A DNA stretch of 64,000 nucleotides, taken from the NCBI RefSeq assembly GCF_014803385.1, contig NZ_JACYFC010000002.1, positions 62,001 through 126,000 of the forward strand. The letters run 5' to 3'. Every line of letters starts with the position of its first letter. Position 1 is the first letter of the stretch. The DNA comes from Marinomonas colpomeniae. GTDB taxonomy: Bacteria; Pseudomonadota; Gammaproteobacteria; Pseudomonadales; Marinomonadaceae. This document shows positions 37,080 through 45,481 of this stretch, one piece after another. A program made the position numbers and the translations under genes. The notes under the pieces are model-generated. The model was given only the letters and a program-made list of their open reading frames with translations. It had not been told where the DNA came from and did no database searches.

Positions 37080-37793
37080 CTAAACGTCTTTTACTTCACT
37101 AGCCAGATCGTTTACATGGACATGACGCACATCTATACCTTTCACCATGAATATCAAATGTTGGCAAGTATGACGAGCGTGATCGCCAATACGCTCAAGA
37201 GAACGGAGCACCCAAATCACATTGATTACACTGGAAATGCTACGTGGGTCTTCCATCATATAAGTCACTAATGAGCGAAGTGCCGCTTCGTATTCTCTAT
37301 CTACGTCACGGTCTTGTTTTACGACTTTAATCGCCGCGTCAATATCCAATCGAGCATATGCATCAAGTGCATCATGGATCATGCGAGACACTTTTTGTCC
37401 AATTCGATTAATCTCCACATAACCTCGTGGGGACTCACCTTCATGAATTAGGTTCAGGGTTAAGCTGGCAATTTTTTTCGCCTCATCACCAATACGCTCC
37501 AATTCGCTAACCGCTTTATTGATCGATAAGACCATGCGTAAATCAGATGCAGCAGGCTGACGCTTTGCTAAAATACGTCGACACTCTTCGTCAATCAAAC
37601 CATCTAACTGATTAACCGTTGCGTCTTTTCCCTTCACGACTTCCGCTAACTCGCCATTGCTGTCTAGCAAAGCTTGAACAGCATCTTGTACTTGTGTTTC
37701 GACCACACCACCCATGGTTAAAAAGTGTTGGCGTAGCATTTCCAGCTCATTGTTAAACTGCTGAGAAATATGATCCGTTGTTAGTTCTTTCAT
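37080..37793 (-). CDS. phoU: Phosphate transport regulator PhoU
   Basis: 237 residues with two PhoU helical repeats. Metal-binding motifs ERIGDEAKKIA and ERIGDHARHTCQH are conserved (E/DxxxD type). PhoU links PstB occupancy to inhibition of PhoR kinase activity when phosphate is plentiful. Last gene of pstSCAB-phoU, 14 bp after pstB. A weak inverted repeat, ACCTCTTGT/ACAAGGGGT, downstream (37021-37057) may end the operon. Confidence 0.97.
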   Translation of the reverse strand: MKELTTDHISQQFNNELEMLRQHFLTMGGVVETQVQDAVQALLDSNGELAEVVKGKDATVNQLDGLIDEECRRILAKRQPAASDLRMVLSINKAVSELERIGDEAKKIASLTLNLIHEGESPRGYVEINRIGQKVSRMIHDALDAYARLDIDAAIKVVKQDRDVDREYEAALRSLVTYMMEDPRSISSVINVIWVLRSLERIGDHARHTCQHLIFMVKGIDVRHVHVNDLASEVKDV

Positions 37794-37807
37794 AGTTCGT
37801 CCTCCGC

Positions 37808-38638
37808 CTAGCCGTAGCGACCTGTGATGTAGTCTTCTGTTTGTTGCTTACTTGGATTTGTGAACAAGGTATTTGTGTCTCCAAATTCAACCAAATCCCC
37901 TATGTACATGAATGCAGTATAATCCGATACACGAGCCGCTTGTTGCATATTGTGCGTCACAATCGCAATAGTGAAGTCCTTTTTCAACTCATGAATAAGC
38001 TCTTCAATTTTAAGCGTAGAAATTGGATCCAACGCAGAAGCAGGCTCATCTAGCAACAGAACTTCAGGTTTCACAGCAACCGTACGCGCAATAACTAAAC
38101 GCTGTTGCTGACCACCAGACATACCAAGTGCACTTTCGTGTAAACGGTCTTTTACTTCGTCCCACAATGCCGCAGAGCGCAATGCCCACTCAACCGTCTC
38201 ATCCAGAATACGTTTCTTATTAATACCCTGAATACGCAAACCGTAGGCAACATTCTCGTAAATGCTTTTTGGGAATGGGTTTGGCTTTTGGAACACCATA
38301 CCAACACGACGACGCAATTCAGCCACATCTGTGCCTTTCGCATAAATGTTACTGTCATGCAGGTTAATTTCGCCCGTAATACGACAGCTATCCACCAAAT
38401 CATTCATACGGTTAAAACAGCGTAGCAAGGTTGATTTACCACAACCAGACGGTCCGATAAACGCGGTAACCTTTTTTTCAGGAATAATCATATCTATTCC
38501 CTTTAACGCTTCTTTTTCACCGTAATACAGGTGCAAATCGTTTACAGAAAGACAAACTTTTTCATCTTCAATGCGCAAAGCCTGTTGGCTGCGTTGCATT
38601 GCTGAAATATCAATTGAGTGTGTTTTTACTTCGCTCAT
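37808..38638 (-). CDS. pstB: Phosphate ABC transporter ATPase PstB
   Basis: 276 residues. Walker [11 protein letters not shown]-loop [11 protein letters not shown], signature MSGGQQQRL, Walker [13 protein letters not shown] and switch His VTHNMQQA. An N-terminal extension of ~25 residues precedes the core. It lies 20 bp after pstA. Confidence 0.97.
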   Translation of the reverse strand: MSEVKTHSIDISAMQRSQQALRIEDEKVCLSVNDLHLYYGEKEALKGIDMIIPEKKVTAFIGPSGCGKSTLLRCFNRMNDLVDSCRITGEINLHDSNIYAKGTDVAELRRRVGMVFQKPNPFPKSIYENVAYGLRIQGINKKRILDETVEWALRSAALWDEVKDRLHESALGMSGGQQQRLVIARTVAVKPEVLLLDEPASALDPISTLKIEELIHELKKDFTIAIVTHNMQQAARVSDYTAFMYIGDLVEFGDTNTLFTNPSKQQTEDYITGRYG

Positions 38639-38658
38639 AATAATCTCTTCTCCACCGC

Positions 38659-40374
38659 TTACATTTCTAGCGATTTGTATTTTTCACGTAGATGATTTCG
38701 GATCGTTACTGCTGATAAATTCAACAAAGCAATAACCATTACAAGTAAGAACGCTGTTGCATAAACTAGCGGTCGTGCCGCTTCCACGTTCGGGCTTTGG
38801 AAACCAACATCATAGATATGGAAGCCTAAGTGCATGAACTTCTGATCTAAGTGAATGAATGGGTAGTTTCCATCCAATGGCAAGGTTGGAGCAAGTTTTA
38901 CCACACCCACCAGCATCAGTGGCGCCACTTCACCGGCGGCACGAGCCACAGCTAAGATAACACCCGTCATGATCGCAGGACTCGCCATTGGCAAGACAAC
39001 ACGCCATAGGGTTTCTGCTTTTGTCGCACCCAATGCCAAGCTGCCTTCACGAACATTACGAGGAATACGTGATAAACCTTCTTCTGTCGCTACAATAACC
39101 ACAGGCACAGTTAATAGCGCCAAGGTAATCGATGCCCACATCAAGCCACCCGTACCAAACGTTGGAGAAGGAAGTGCTTCTGGGAAGAAAGCTTCATCAA
39201 TACCAGAGCCGAGGAAGTAGATAAAAAAGCCCAGACCAAATACACCATAAACAATCGATGGCACACCTGCTAAGTTATTTACAGCAATACGAATAATGCG
39301 AGTCACAATACCTTGTGTAGCGTATTCACGAAGATAAACCGCAGCGACAACACCAAAAGGCGTAACCAAAACGGTCATCAACAATACCATCATCACCGTA
39401 CCGAAGATCGCAGGAAAAACGCCACCTTCTGTATTTGCCTCACGAGGATCGTCCGTTAGGAATTCCCATACTTTATTGAAATAGAATCCCAGTTTCGCCG
39501 TAACACCCATCGCATTAGGACGGAAAGCATGAACGATTTTAGAAACTTGCACCTCATGAAGCGTTCCATCCATCACTTGAACCGTGAAAGAATCACGATT
39601 AATAGCTTGATAAAGAACGGCTAATTTTTCTTGCAATACAGCGTATTCAGCATCGTGAACACTGCGTTCAACCGCTAAATCGGCTTCTACTGCTGGCGTC
39701 AAGTCACCGCTCAATTCAAGGCGACGCTGCTTAAGTCTAATTCGCTCAAGTGCATAGTTGATTGTGCCGATTTCTGACTTTTCGATTTCTTTGATGTCTT
39801 CATGGATAGTTGACGCGCGTTCAATGCTTTTCTCAAACGCAGCCCATGTCGCCAATGAAGAATCAGTTTCCGTTAAATCATTTGTTTGAGAAATAATTTG
39901 TCCGTCATTTTTAACCGACTTAAGGTAACCGTAAAGGTTGCCCCATTCATGACGCTCTGCCGCAAACAACATGCTTGGTGTTTTGATATCGCTTAAATAC
40001 TTATCAAGTACCCAACCAAAATCCGCACCGTATACATCACGGTTACCCATTTTCAATAATGTACGCTGCAAAATCGCATCTTCATTTTCTGGAAGATTGA
40101 CACCCGCCTCACGCAATTGAGCAGAGGTTACATCAACGCTTTCAACGCGTTCAGCTGCTACCGTGTAAGCTTTCTCACCTGGTAAAGAATACGTTGCTTG
40201 CATTACGTCAGCTGGCCAAAAATGCCCTAAGCCACGAACAGCAATCAACAATAATAAACCCACAACCATGATGACAGAAATCGCCACAGCACCTGCATTC
40301 AACCACACCCATGGATCACCAGATTTCACCCATTCGGATACGGTTTTCTTTTCCATCTTAATTTCGCTACTCAT
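38659..40374 (-). CDS. pstA: Phosphate ABC transporter permease PstA, long form
   Basis: 571 residues against ~300 for E. coli PstA. After TM1 (~30-50) comes a ~250-residue periplasmic insert rich in charged helices ([13 protein letters not shown] region). The standard permease domain follows, with the EAA loop [28 protein letters not shown]. Long PstA is known in marine gammaproteobacteria. TAATG overlap with pstC (1 nt) indicates coupling. Confidence 0.94.
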   Translation of the reverse strand: MSSEIKMEKKTVSEWVKSGDPWVWLNAGAVAISVIMVVGLLLLIAVRGLGHFWPADVMQATYSLPGEKAYTVAAERVESVDVTSAQLREAGVNLPENEDAILQRTLLKMGNRDVYGADFGWVLDKYLSDIKTPSMLFAAERHEWGNLYGYLKSVKNDGQIISQTNDLTETDSSLATWAAFEKSIERASTIHEDIKEIEKSEIGTINYALERIRLKQRRLELSGDLTPAVEADLAVERSVHDAEYAVLQEKLAVLYQAINRDSFTVQVMDGTLHEVQVSKIVHAFRPNAMGVTAKLGFYFNKVWEFLTDDPREANTEGGVFPAIFGTVMMVLLMTVLVTPFGVVAAVYLREYATQGIVTRIIRIAVNNLAGVPSIVYGVFGLGFFIYFLGSGIDEAFFPEALPSPTFGTGGLMWASITLALLTVPVVIVATEEGLSRIPRNVREGSLALGATKAETLWRVVLPMASPAIMTGVILAVARAAGEVAPLMLVGVVKLAPTLPLDGNYPFIHLDQKFMHLGFHIYDVGFQSPNVEAARPLVYATAFLLVMVIALLNLSAVTIRNHLREKYKSLEM

Positions 40375-42632
40375 TACAATGATCCGTATTTTTTGCGTAG
40401 GTGCTGACGCACGGTTTCAGCGATCGTATTCACTACAAAGGTAAATATAAACAGAACAAACGCTGCCAAGAACAAGATACGATAATGTGAACTTCCTACT
40501 TCGGACTCAGGTACTTCTACGGCAAGATTCGCCGCCAAGGTACGCATTCCTTCGAAGATATTGAAGTCCATAATCGGAGTGTTACCTGTCGCCATAAGAA
40601 CGATCATGGTTTCACCTACCGCACGACCCATACCGATCATCACTGCAGAGAAAATACCTGGACTCGCCGTTGGTAATACCACGCGAGTCATTGTCTGCCA
40701 GTACGTTGCACCCAAGGCTAATGAACCTTGCGTTAACGCTTTTGGCACACTGAAAATCGCATCTTCGGTAATAGAGAAAATCGTCGGAATAACCGCAAAG
40801 CCCATCGCAAAACCAACCACCAACGCATTACGCTGGTCGAAAGTCACACCAAGATCGTGTGTGATCCAGCCGCGTACGTTTCCACCAAAAAAGTTCAATT
40901 CAATAATTGGACTCAAGGCCAAACAAAACCACGCAAGGAACACGATCACAGGGATCAATAACAATGGCTGCCAACCGTCTGGCACTAACCAACGAATGTT
41001 TGTCGGTAAACGCGACCAAAGGTAAGCGAATAAAAGAATACCCACCGGCAAAACAACCAAAATACTAAAGGTCGCTGCCAAGTTCTCTTCCAAGAAAGGA
41101 GCGAAGAATAAACCCGCTAAGAAACCCAAGATAACGGTTGGTAAGGCTTCCATTAACTCGATCACAGGTTTGATCTTACGGCGCAACGCTGGCGCCATGA
41201 AGTAAGCCGTGTAAATCGCGCCACAAATCGCCAATGGCACAGCCATTAACATCGCATAAAGCGCGGCTTTTAACGTACCAAATGCCAAAGGCATCAAGCT
41301 GTATTTAGGCTCGAAGTCATTATTGGCCGCGGAAGACTGCCAAGTGTAAGTCGGTTCTGGGTAGCTTTCGTACCAAACCTGTGACCACAAGGAAGACCAA
41401 GATACTTCAGGATGCTCGTTATCAACATGATAAAAATGCAAACCTTTACCGTCTTCTAACAACAATCCATTTGCGCGTGGTGCAAAACTAATGAGTCGCG
41501 CAGTGTCATCGCTCAACCGTTCATCAATCACTTTACGAGTAGAGGTTGCATTGTAAATCGCGACTAAACCACGATCATCCACTGTCGCAAATCCTTTACG
41601 ACGCTGCTCCATTGCGATATTCACCAAGGGTTTTGGCTGCTGAACATCACGGATAAAATGCAATTTTTCTTCATTGGTTGCATCATCACGAACATTAAAC
41701 CATTGACTCACACGACCAGAAGAATCTGCCACCATAACCGATGTCTGACCCAACAAGTACGTCATAGAAACCAGCTTGGCGTCGCCTTCTAATAAAGAGA
41801 TACTGTCTTTCAGACTGATGTCATCAAAGTCACGAAGATCAAACTCACTCAACTCACCCGTACTTGTCGCCACGTACAAAGAGCGTTGATTACCACTGAT
41901 CAATACGCTTTTAACGTCTGTAATAAAGGGTAGAGACTCACGCTGTTCAGTCAGCTCAACTTCTTCCGTGATGAAATTAACGTCTTTCGTCACTTTTAAA
42001 ATAGCGCTTTGAGAAGCACCCAATGCCGCGATAGTTAAACCGTCTTCACTGTCACGAATCGCAAGACTATTGATCGCGAAGTCCGCTACATCAATGGCCT
42101 CTTCACCATAAGGATACTCAAGGAAAGGCGTAATTAAGCGAGCACTATCAGGATAAGTAATCCGGTAATTATGTTTTACGATCAAAACCTTACCGTCTTC
42201 ATAACCAAAAGCTAGTAAATGGTTTGTATCAGACTCTACCGTGAAACCTGTTACTTTCTCATCACGAGGGCTTTCAATCGTATTAAGAACAGAACCGTCA
42301 GCAATCGTAAAGAAGACAATGCTGCCATTACTTGCAACACGCATCCCTATTTCAGACTGTTCTTCCGTTGTTAAATAAAGGCTTTCACCTTGATCTTCTG
42401 CAGGTAAAGAATAGCTTGCCTTAGCTTCGATAGAAGCACCTGAAAACAAAGGAGCCACTTCATAAAGAAGGTAGAAAAAAATCAGCAATACAGCAAGAAT
42501 TACGCTGCTACCGCCAATGGCAATACCCATTCCAGCCGCTTTGTCTTTTAAGGCTCGAAGTTTGCGATGGCGCTTTAGAGCAGGTGTATTGAAATCCAGC
42601 TCAGGCACTTGATGGTCAGTTGGTTTAGTCAT
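40374..42632 (-). CDS. pstC: Phosphate ABC transporter permease PstC, long form
   Basis: 752 residues, more than twice E. coli PstC. After TM1 (~37-60) there is a ~370-residue periplasmic domain with beta-propeller-like repeats (for example SLYVATSTGELSEFDLRDFD and MVADSSGRVSQWFNV). The permease core follows with the EAA loop [26 protein letters not shown]. The large insert may modulate the PstS interaction; this is inference. A near-perfect Pho box lies 20-37 bp upstream of the start codon. The Shine-Dalgarno sequence is weak. Confidence 0.93.
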   Translation of the reverse strand: MTKPTDHQVPELDFNTPALKRHRKLRALKDKAAGMGIAIGGSSVILAVLLIFFYLLYEVAPLFSGASIEAKASYSLPAEDQGESLYLTTEEQSEIGMRVASNGSIVFFTIADGSVLNTIESPRDEKVTGFTVESDTNHLLAFGYEDGKVLIVKHNYRITYPDSARLITPFLEYPYGEEAIDVADFAINSLAIRDSEDGLTIAALGASQSAILKVTKDVNFITEEVELTEQRESLPFITDVKSVLISGNQRSLYVATSTGELSEFDLRDFDDISLKDSISLLEGDAKLVSMTYLLGQTSVMVADSSGRVSQWFNVRDDATNEEKLHFIRDVQQPKPLVNIAMEQRRKGFATVDDRGLVAIYNATSTRKVIDERLSDDTARLISFAPRANGLLLEDGKGLHFYHVDNEHPEVSWSSLWSQVWYESYPEPTYTWQSSAANNDFEPKYSLMPLAFGTLKAALYAMLMAVPLAICGAIYTAYFMAPALRRKIKPVIELMEALPTVILGFLAGLFFAPFLEENLAATFSILVVLPVGILLFAYLWSRLPTNIRWLVPDGWQPLLLIPVIVFLAWFCLALSPIIELNFFGGNVRGWITHDLGVTFDQRNALVVGFAMGFAVIPTIFSITEDAIFSVPKALTQGSLALGATYWQTMTRVVLPTASPGIFSAVMIGMGRAVGETMIVLMATGNTPIMDFNIFEGMRTLAANLAVEVPESEVGSSHYRILFLAAFVLFIFTFVVNTIAETVRQHLRKKYGSL

Positions 42633-42651
42633 CCGAATTCATCTTTTTAGT

Positions 42652-42669
42652 GTGACAATTTTATGACAA
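42652..42669 (-). promoter_or_regulatory. Internal Pho box in front of pstC
   Basis: On the minus strand TTGTCAT-AAAA-TTGTCAC is the closest match in the window to the CTGTCAT-N4-CTGTCAT consensus. It lies 19 bp upstream of the pstC ATG, after the pstS-pstC hairpin. A -10 placed 10 nt downstream would be TGAATT (42636-42641), leaving almost no leader. Confidence 0.6.
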
Positions 42670-42682
42670 GGAAGGATCAGCA

Positions 42683-42715
42683 AAAAGCAGGATAGCGTTA
42701 CGCCACCCTGCTTTT
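42683..42715 (-). terminator. Attenuator hairpin between pstS and pstC
   Basis: AAAAGCAGG and CCTGCTTTT enclose an inner GCG-TTA-CGC stem. On the minus strand the 3' arm continues into a short T-run. It lies 27 bp after the pstS stop, and probably gives pstS-rich transcripts with partial read-through. Confidence 0.75.
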
Positions 42716-42742
42716 GCATTTCATCCGAATCGCTAAGCTTAC

Positions 42743-43711
42743 TTATTTAATACCTAGAGTTTTAAGGTATTTGTCAGCAACTTTAGCTGGTAGAGGGACA
42801 TAACCGTCTTTTACAACAACCTCTTGACCCATTTTCGAAAGAACCATTTTAACGAACTCACGTTGTAGAGGCGCTAATGGCTTGTTCGGTGCTTTGTTTA
42901 CGTAAACGTAAAGGAAGCGAGACAGTGGGTATTTACCTGTTGCTGCATTCTCTGGTGTTGCTTCAACGAAAGCGTCACCTTCTTTCTTAGACAATGCTAA
43001 CGCACGTACAGAAGATGTTTTGTAACCGATACCAGAATAACCAATACCGTTAAGTGATGTAGAAACAGATTGAACAACAGAAGCAGAACCAGGCTGTTCG
43101 TTTACACTGTTTTTATAATCACCTTTGAAAAGGGCGTTTGATTTGAAGTAACCGTAAGTACCAGATACTGAGTTACGACCAAACAATTGCACGTCGCGGT
43201 TAGCCCAAGCACCAGTCAAACCAGCTTTGCCCCAAGTTGTAATATCTTCGCTGTGTCCACCTTTACGAGTAGAAGAGAAAATTGCATCTACTTCAGGAAG
43301 AGACAAACCTTTTACTGGGTTATCTTTATGAACAAAAACCGCTAATGCATCGATCGCTACAGGGATTGCAGTAGGCTTGTAACCGAATTTTTTCTCAAAC
43401 GCTGCGATCTCTTTGTCTTTCATAGTACGAGACATAGGGCCGAAGTTAGAAGTACCTTCAGTCAATGCTGGTGGCGCAGTTGAAGAACCTGCTGCCTGAA
43501 TTTGAATGTTTACATTTGGGTATAGACGTTTAAAGTCTTCAGCCCACAATGTCATAAGGTTGGCCAACGTATCAGAACCAACACTTGAAATATTTCCTGA
43601 AACGCCGCTTGCCTTGTTGTAAGACATAAGACCTGAATCAACATCTGCAATAGCGTTAACAGAAACGCCCATTGCCGCAGTTACTGCTAAACTTGCAACT
43701 AGTTTTTTCAT
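42743..43711 (-). CDS. pstS: Phosphate ABC transporter substrate-binding protein PstS
   Basis: 322 residues from ATG 43711 (GGGG 8 nt upstream), which starts directly at the signal peptide [20 protein letters not shown]. An in-frame ATG at 43738 is upstream of that ribosome-binding site and rejected. Phosphate-binding elements [34 protein letters not shown] and [12 protein letters not shown] are clear; the type is the long-distance marine PstS rather than the E. coli one. It heads the pst operon under a strong Pho-box promoter. Confidence 0.95.
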   Translation of the reverse strand: MKKLVASLAVTAAMGVSVNAIADVDSGLMSYNKASGVSGNISSVGSDTLANLMTLWAEDFKRLYPNVNIQIQAAGSSTAPPALTEGTSNFGPMSRTMKDKEIAAFEKKFGYKPTAIPVAIDALAVFVHKDNPVKGLSLPEVDAIFSSTRKGGHSEDITTWGKAGLTGAWANRDVQLFGRNSVSGTYGYFKSNALFKGDYKNSVNEQPGSASVVQSVSTSLNGIGYSGIGYKTSSVRALALSKKEGDAFVEATPENAATGKYPLSRFLYVYVNKAPNKPLAPLQREFVKMVLSKMGQEVVVKDGYVPLPAKVADKYLKTLGIK

Positions 43712-43778
43712 CACATAAACCCCAATGGTTATAGTCAAAAATTAATGAGCGGCTGCTCATATCTCGTTCGATGGGGTT

Positions 43779-43812
43779 ACTATAAAAAAGGGATGTGACA
43801 ATAATGTTACAT
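43779..43812 (-). promoter_or_regulatory. Pho-box promoter of pstS
   Basis: Reading the minus strand: ATGTAAC-ATTA-TTGTCAC (43812 down to 43795), then exactly 10 nt, then TATAGT (43784-43779) as -10. This is the standard PhoB class architecture, in which the Pho box replaces the -35. The leader to the start codon is about 60 nt. Confidence 0.85.
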
Positions 43813-43970
43813 AGTGAAATATTTCAAAAAAAATTTGAAGAGAGGATCAAATTAAGCCGAAAGACATAATTGTTTTGAAAGGGCCTGCCCCTTTAGGACG
43901 AATAATAGTGATGAGATAACAGACGAACGATTCAATCAGACTCGTTTATCGTACAAACTCGAAGCAATAA

Positions 43971-43996
43971 AAAAAGAACATGGAAATGTTCTTTTT
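43971..43996. terminator. Terminator, 11-bp perfect stem, downstream of the integron cassette
   Basis: AAAAAGAACAT-GGAA-ATGTTCTTTTT with A- and T-tracts on both sides. On the minus strand it lies 15 nt past the cassette's attC boundary and would end cassette transcription before pstS. Confidence 0.88.
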
Positions 43997-44011
43997 GGAG
44001 AAATTCTACAG

Positions 44012-44116
44012 CCTCAACGCCGTTGTATGGGGCTGGAGTGCAGTTGCTGATTTTTGTGGTTTCCACCACAAAAAGCGGCAACGAAACGGAAGTCCCGCAT
44101 GACAACCTTGTTAGGT
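44012..44116 (-). other. attC: Integron attC recombination site
   Basis: Minus strand, 105 bp, starting 2 nt after the stop of the ORF at 44119. Outer inverse core ACCTAAC (44116-44110) fits RYYYAAC and is the exact complement of GTTAGGT at the cassette's other end. Inner arms: GTTGTcATGcGGGaCT (44106-44091) pairs with AGCCCCATACAAC (44034-44022), every base paired except three extrahelical bases (lower case), a hallmark of attC. The centre folds as GTTGC/GCAAC and a perfect 10-bp TTTTTGTGGT-GGAA-ACCACAAAAA hairpin. The 3' boundary is G/TTGAGGC at 44018/44017. Confidence 0.88.
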
Positions 44117-44652
44117 GATTACCCACGAGACACCCATTCAGAGACGATAGACCTTGCAAGCGTGAATTCAGGTAACTTCGTATTAGAGGCGATAATTCTC
44201 TCTGCCTCAGATAATTCAGTATTTTTCAGTTTGCACCTATTAAAATAGCTTTTAAGCTTTTGTTGGTGTCGTTTGATAGGCCTATCAGCCCCAGCTAAAA
44301 TCCAATACACGATACTAACAAATGCATCTTCATGCTTGTCCTCCAGCCTTAAAATATTGGCCATATCTTCATGGACGCTGGCGTCAAGCGCTAGAGCTTG
44401 ATTAGCAGTAAACCCTGATCGGTTAGCGTGCTGCATATAGAATGATTTTTGCTCTTGATAATGACCCCAGGCCTTATCATATTCCTTATTTTTAACCGCC
44501 GCCTTAGCCTTGTGGCCAGCCTCAGCAGCCTTGCCAAGAAAATCATTTCTTTGGAAATCGTCCATTACCTCCTTAGCGCAATTTTCAAACTCTAAGTCAG
44601 GTTTTTGCTTTTTCCTTTTGAATATACTGAACAATCCCATTCGATCACCTAA
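44018..44652 (-). mobile_element. Single integron gene cassette
   Basis: 635 bp between G/TTAGGT (cut between 44653 and 44652) and G/TTGAGGC (between 44018 and 44017). It holds one ORF that fills the cassette, with 12 nt before its ATG and 2 nt between its stop and attC, as is normal for cassettes. No second attC follows; the chromosome resumes with a terminator. Confidence 0.82.
44119..44640 (-). CDS. Integron cassette protein of unknown function
   Basis: 173 residues from ATG 44640, which has AGGTGA 5 nt upstream; the AGGT is part of the integron core site. An ATG at 44727 in the same frame would cross the attI junction and is rejected. The protein is soluble and mostly helical. It opens with a short hydrophobic-basic stretch, MGLFSIFKRKK, then helical-repeat-like segments (NKEYDKAWGHYQEQKSFYMQ, LALDASVHEDMANILRLEDK). 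I do not recognise a functional family. TPR-like helices suggest protein binding, as inference only. Confidence 0.75.
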   Translation of the reverse strand: MGLFSIFKRKKQKPDLEFENCAKEVMDDFQRNDFLGKAAEAGHKAKAAVKNKEYDKAWGHYQEQKSFYMQHANRSGFTANQALALDASVHEDMANILRLEDKHEDAFVSIVYWILAGADRPIKRHQQKLKSYFNRCKLKNTELSEAERIIASNTKLPEFTLARSIVSEWVSRG

Positions 44653-44720
44653 CAGCTTAATAGTGCGCATGCGCGTTATCATTTTTATCCCCAGCGCGTT
44701 ATCTCTGCGCTGAAAACCCT
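44644..44720 (-). other. attI: Candidate attI site
   Basis: Core site GTTAGGT (minus strand, 44653-44647) is preceded by two direct repeats of GATAACGCGC (44680-44671 and 44703-44694), spaced 23 bp. Known attI sites carry accessory direct repeats bound by IntI beside the core site, so the layout fits. The region shows no attC-like fold, which argues against a preceding cassette. Confidence 0.6.
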
Positions 44721-44749
44721 TATCCATTGATATTAAAAGACTTTTTATT

Positions 44750-44777
44750 TATCTACCAGTACAAACGCGCAAATCAA
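44750..44777 (-). promoter_or_regulatory. Candidate cassette promoter Pc
   Basis: On the minus strand TTGATT, a 16-nt spacer and TAGATA preceded by TGG (extended -10) point toward the cassette, starting transcription about 100 nt before its ORF. This is the usual place for Pc, between intI and attI. Prediction by eye only. Confidence 0.4.
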
Positions 44778-44827
44778 TGATTATTTTTTAGACAAAACGA
44801 GCAAGGAACTGGCTATCGAAAAATAGA

Positions 44828-44843
44828 CTGTGCATTAATACCG
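44828..44843 (+). promoter_or_regulatory. Degenerate LexA-like box before the intI remnant
   Basis: CTGT-GCATTAAT-ACCG matches CTGT-N8-ACAG at seven of eight fixed positions. intI promoters in other integrons are LexA-controlled. It lies 32 nt upstream of the intI start codon. A match this short could be chance. Confidence 0.35.
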
Positions 44844-44874
44844 TTTTTTTAATTTTATCCACAAGGAGTGTGTG

Positions 44875-45033
44875 ATGCCATTGACCCCTTCTCTTAACTT
44901 AATTAGAACCGAACTTCACTTACGCAGTTATTGCTTAAAAACTGAAAAGCCTTATCTGTATTGGATTAAGTACTTTATTCATTATTAACCGCTCAAACAT
45001 CCAGCGGAAATTATTCGATTCAATCCCGATTGA
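44875..45033 (+). pseudogene. intI: Integron integrase remnant (N-terminal fragment)
   Basis: A good ribosome-binding site (AAGGAG, 44863-44868) precedes ATG 44875. The 37 codons to the stop at 44986 encode an IntI-like N-terminal SAM domain: ELHLRSYCLKTEKPYLYWIKYFIHY. After the in-frame TAA the same frame continues PLKHPAEI, which matches the family's next segment (xxxKHPxEM), so the stop is a mutation inside a former gene. Similarity ends near 45030 and the catalytic domain (R, HxxR, Y) is absent. Direction is opposite to the cassette, as in a real integron. Without an integrase the cassette is immobile unless one acts in trans. Confidence 0.78.
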
Positions 45034-45445
45034 ACGACTACACGGAATTTATTAGTCATTGAATGGCGCTCTCTCTTCAATCCAATAGTGCTAATCCATA
45101 CCTTACGTAAAATATCGACTAGGAAGTGTTCGTCGTATCTATAAGCAATGAGACGTTAAAGATCTAAAAGAGACCTTTTGGTTACTTTTGCGGCTCTGGG
45201 GAAAAGTTACCCGCCCAGCAGGGCGGAAAGAGGCGAGTTGATACAAAGCGCTTGAACGAAGCATAAAGCCCTAAATACTATAAAAAACCTCTTTTAGAGC
45301 ACTTTTATACAAAAAAACCACCTAACGCCCTCTTGTAGCCCACTGAAACATTCACATGCGTGGCGATATCCCATAAACTAGCGATCCGGTTTTTTACTCT
45401 TTATTTCATTATTTAGATGGCATCTTAAAAAAGACTGGGAAAACA
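45034..45445. other. Gene-free region after the intI remnant
   Basis: About 410 bp with no credible gene. It holds the hairpin-rich repeat unit described separately (45164-45297). Sequence before it (45034-45160) has stops in all frames that I followed and resembles nothing I know; it may be eroded integron or transposon DNA. Confidence 0.5.
45164..45297. repeat. Hairpin-rich element with terminal inverted repeats
   Basis: CTAAAAGAG (45164-45172) and CTCTTTTAG (45289-45297) bound a 134-bp unit. Inside are two adjacent hairpins: GGTTACTTTT/AAAAGTTACC (45180-45211, one mismatch) and CCGCCC-AGCA-GGGCGG (45211-45226). The motif looks like a dispersed extragenic repeat of the kind common in marine gammaproteobacteria, but other copies were not seen in this window. 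Confidence 0.5.
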
Positions 45446-45481
45446 ATGATGAAAAAAACACTGTGGGTATTTCAATGTTAA
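45446..45481 (+). pseudogene. Eleven-codon ORF resembling the start of a TRAP binding-protein signal peptide
   Basis: MMKKTLWVFQC then stop. The stop overlaps the ATG of the DctQ gene (45475). It may be a leader that couples translation, or the residue of a deleted dctP. The Lys-rich, hydrophobic start is like a signal peptide n-region. Too short to be sure. Confidence 0.3.

Noticed and set aside
43860-44012. Possible second cassette beyond the attC
   Set aside because: A TTGAGGC boundary is present, but no further attC-like arms follow; a terminator and then the pstS promoter region begin at once.
43932-44159. A 75-codon ORF on the minus strand covering the attC site
   Set aside because: It runs through both arms of the attC hairpin, overlaps the end of the cassette gene and has no ribosome-binding site; it is an accident of the repeat.
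45034-45160. Possible transposase or IS remnant
   Set aside because: Translations in the frames followed gave only short, stop-broken stretches with no convincing family match.
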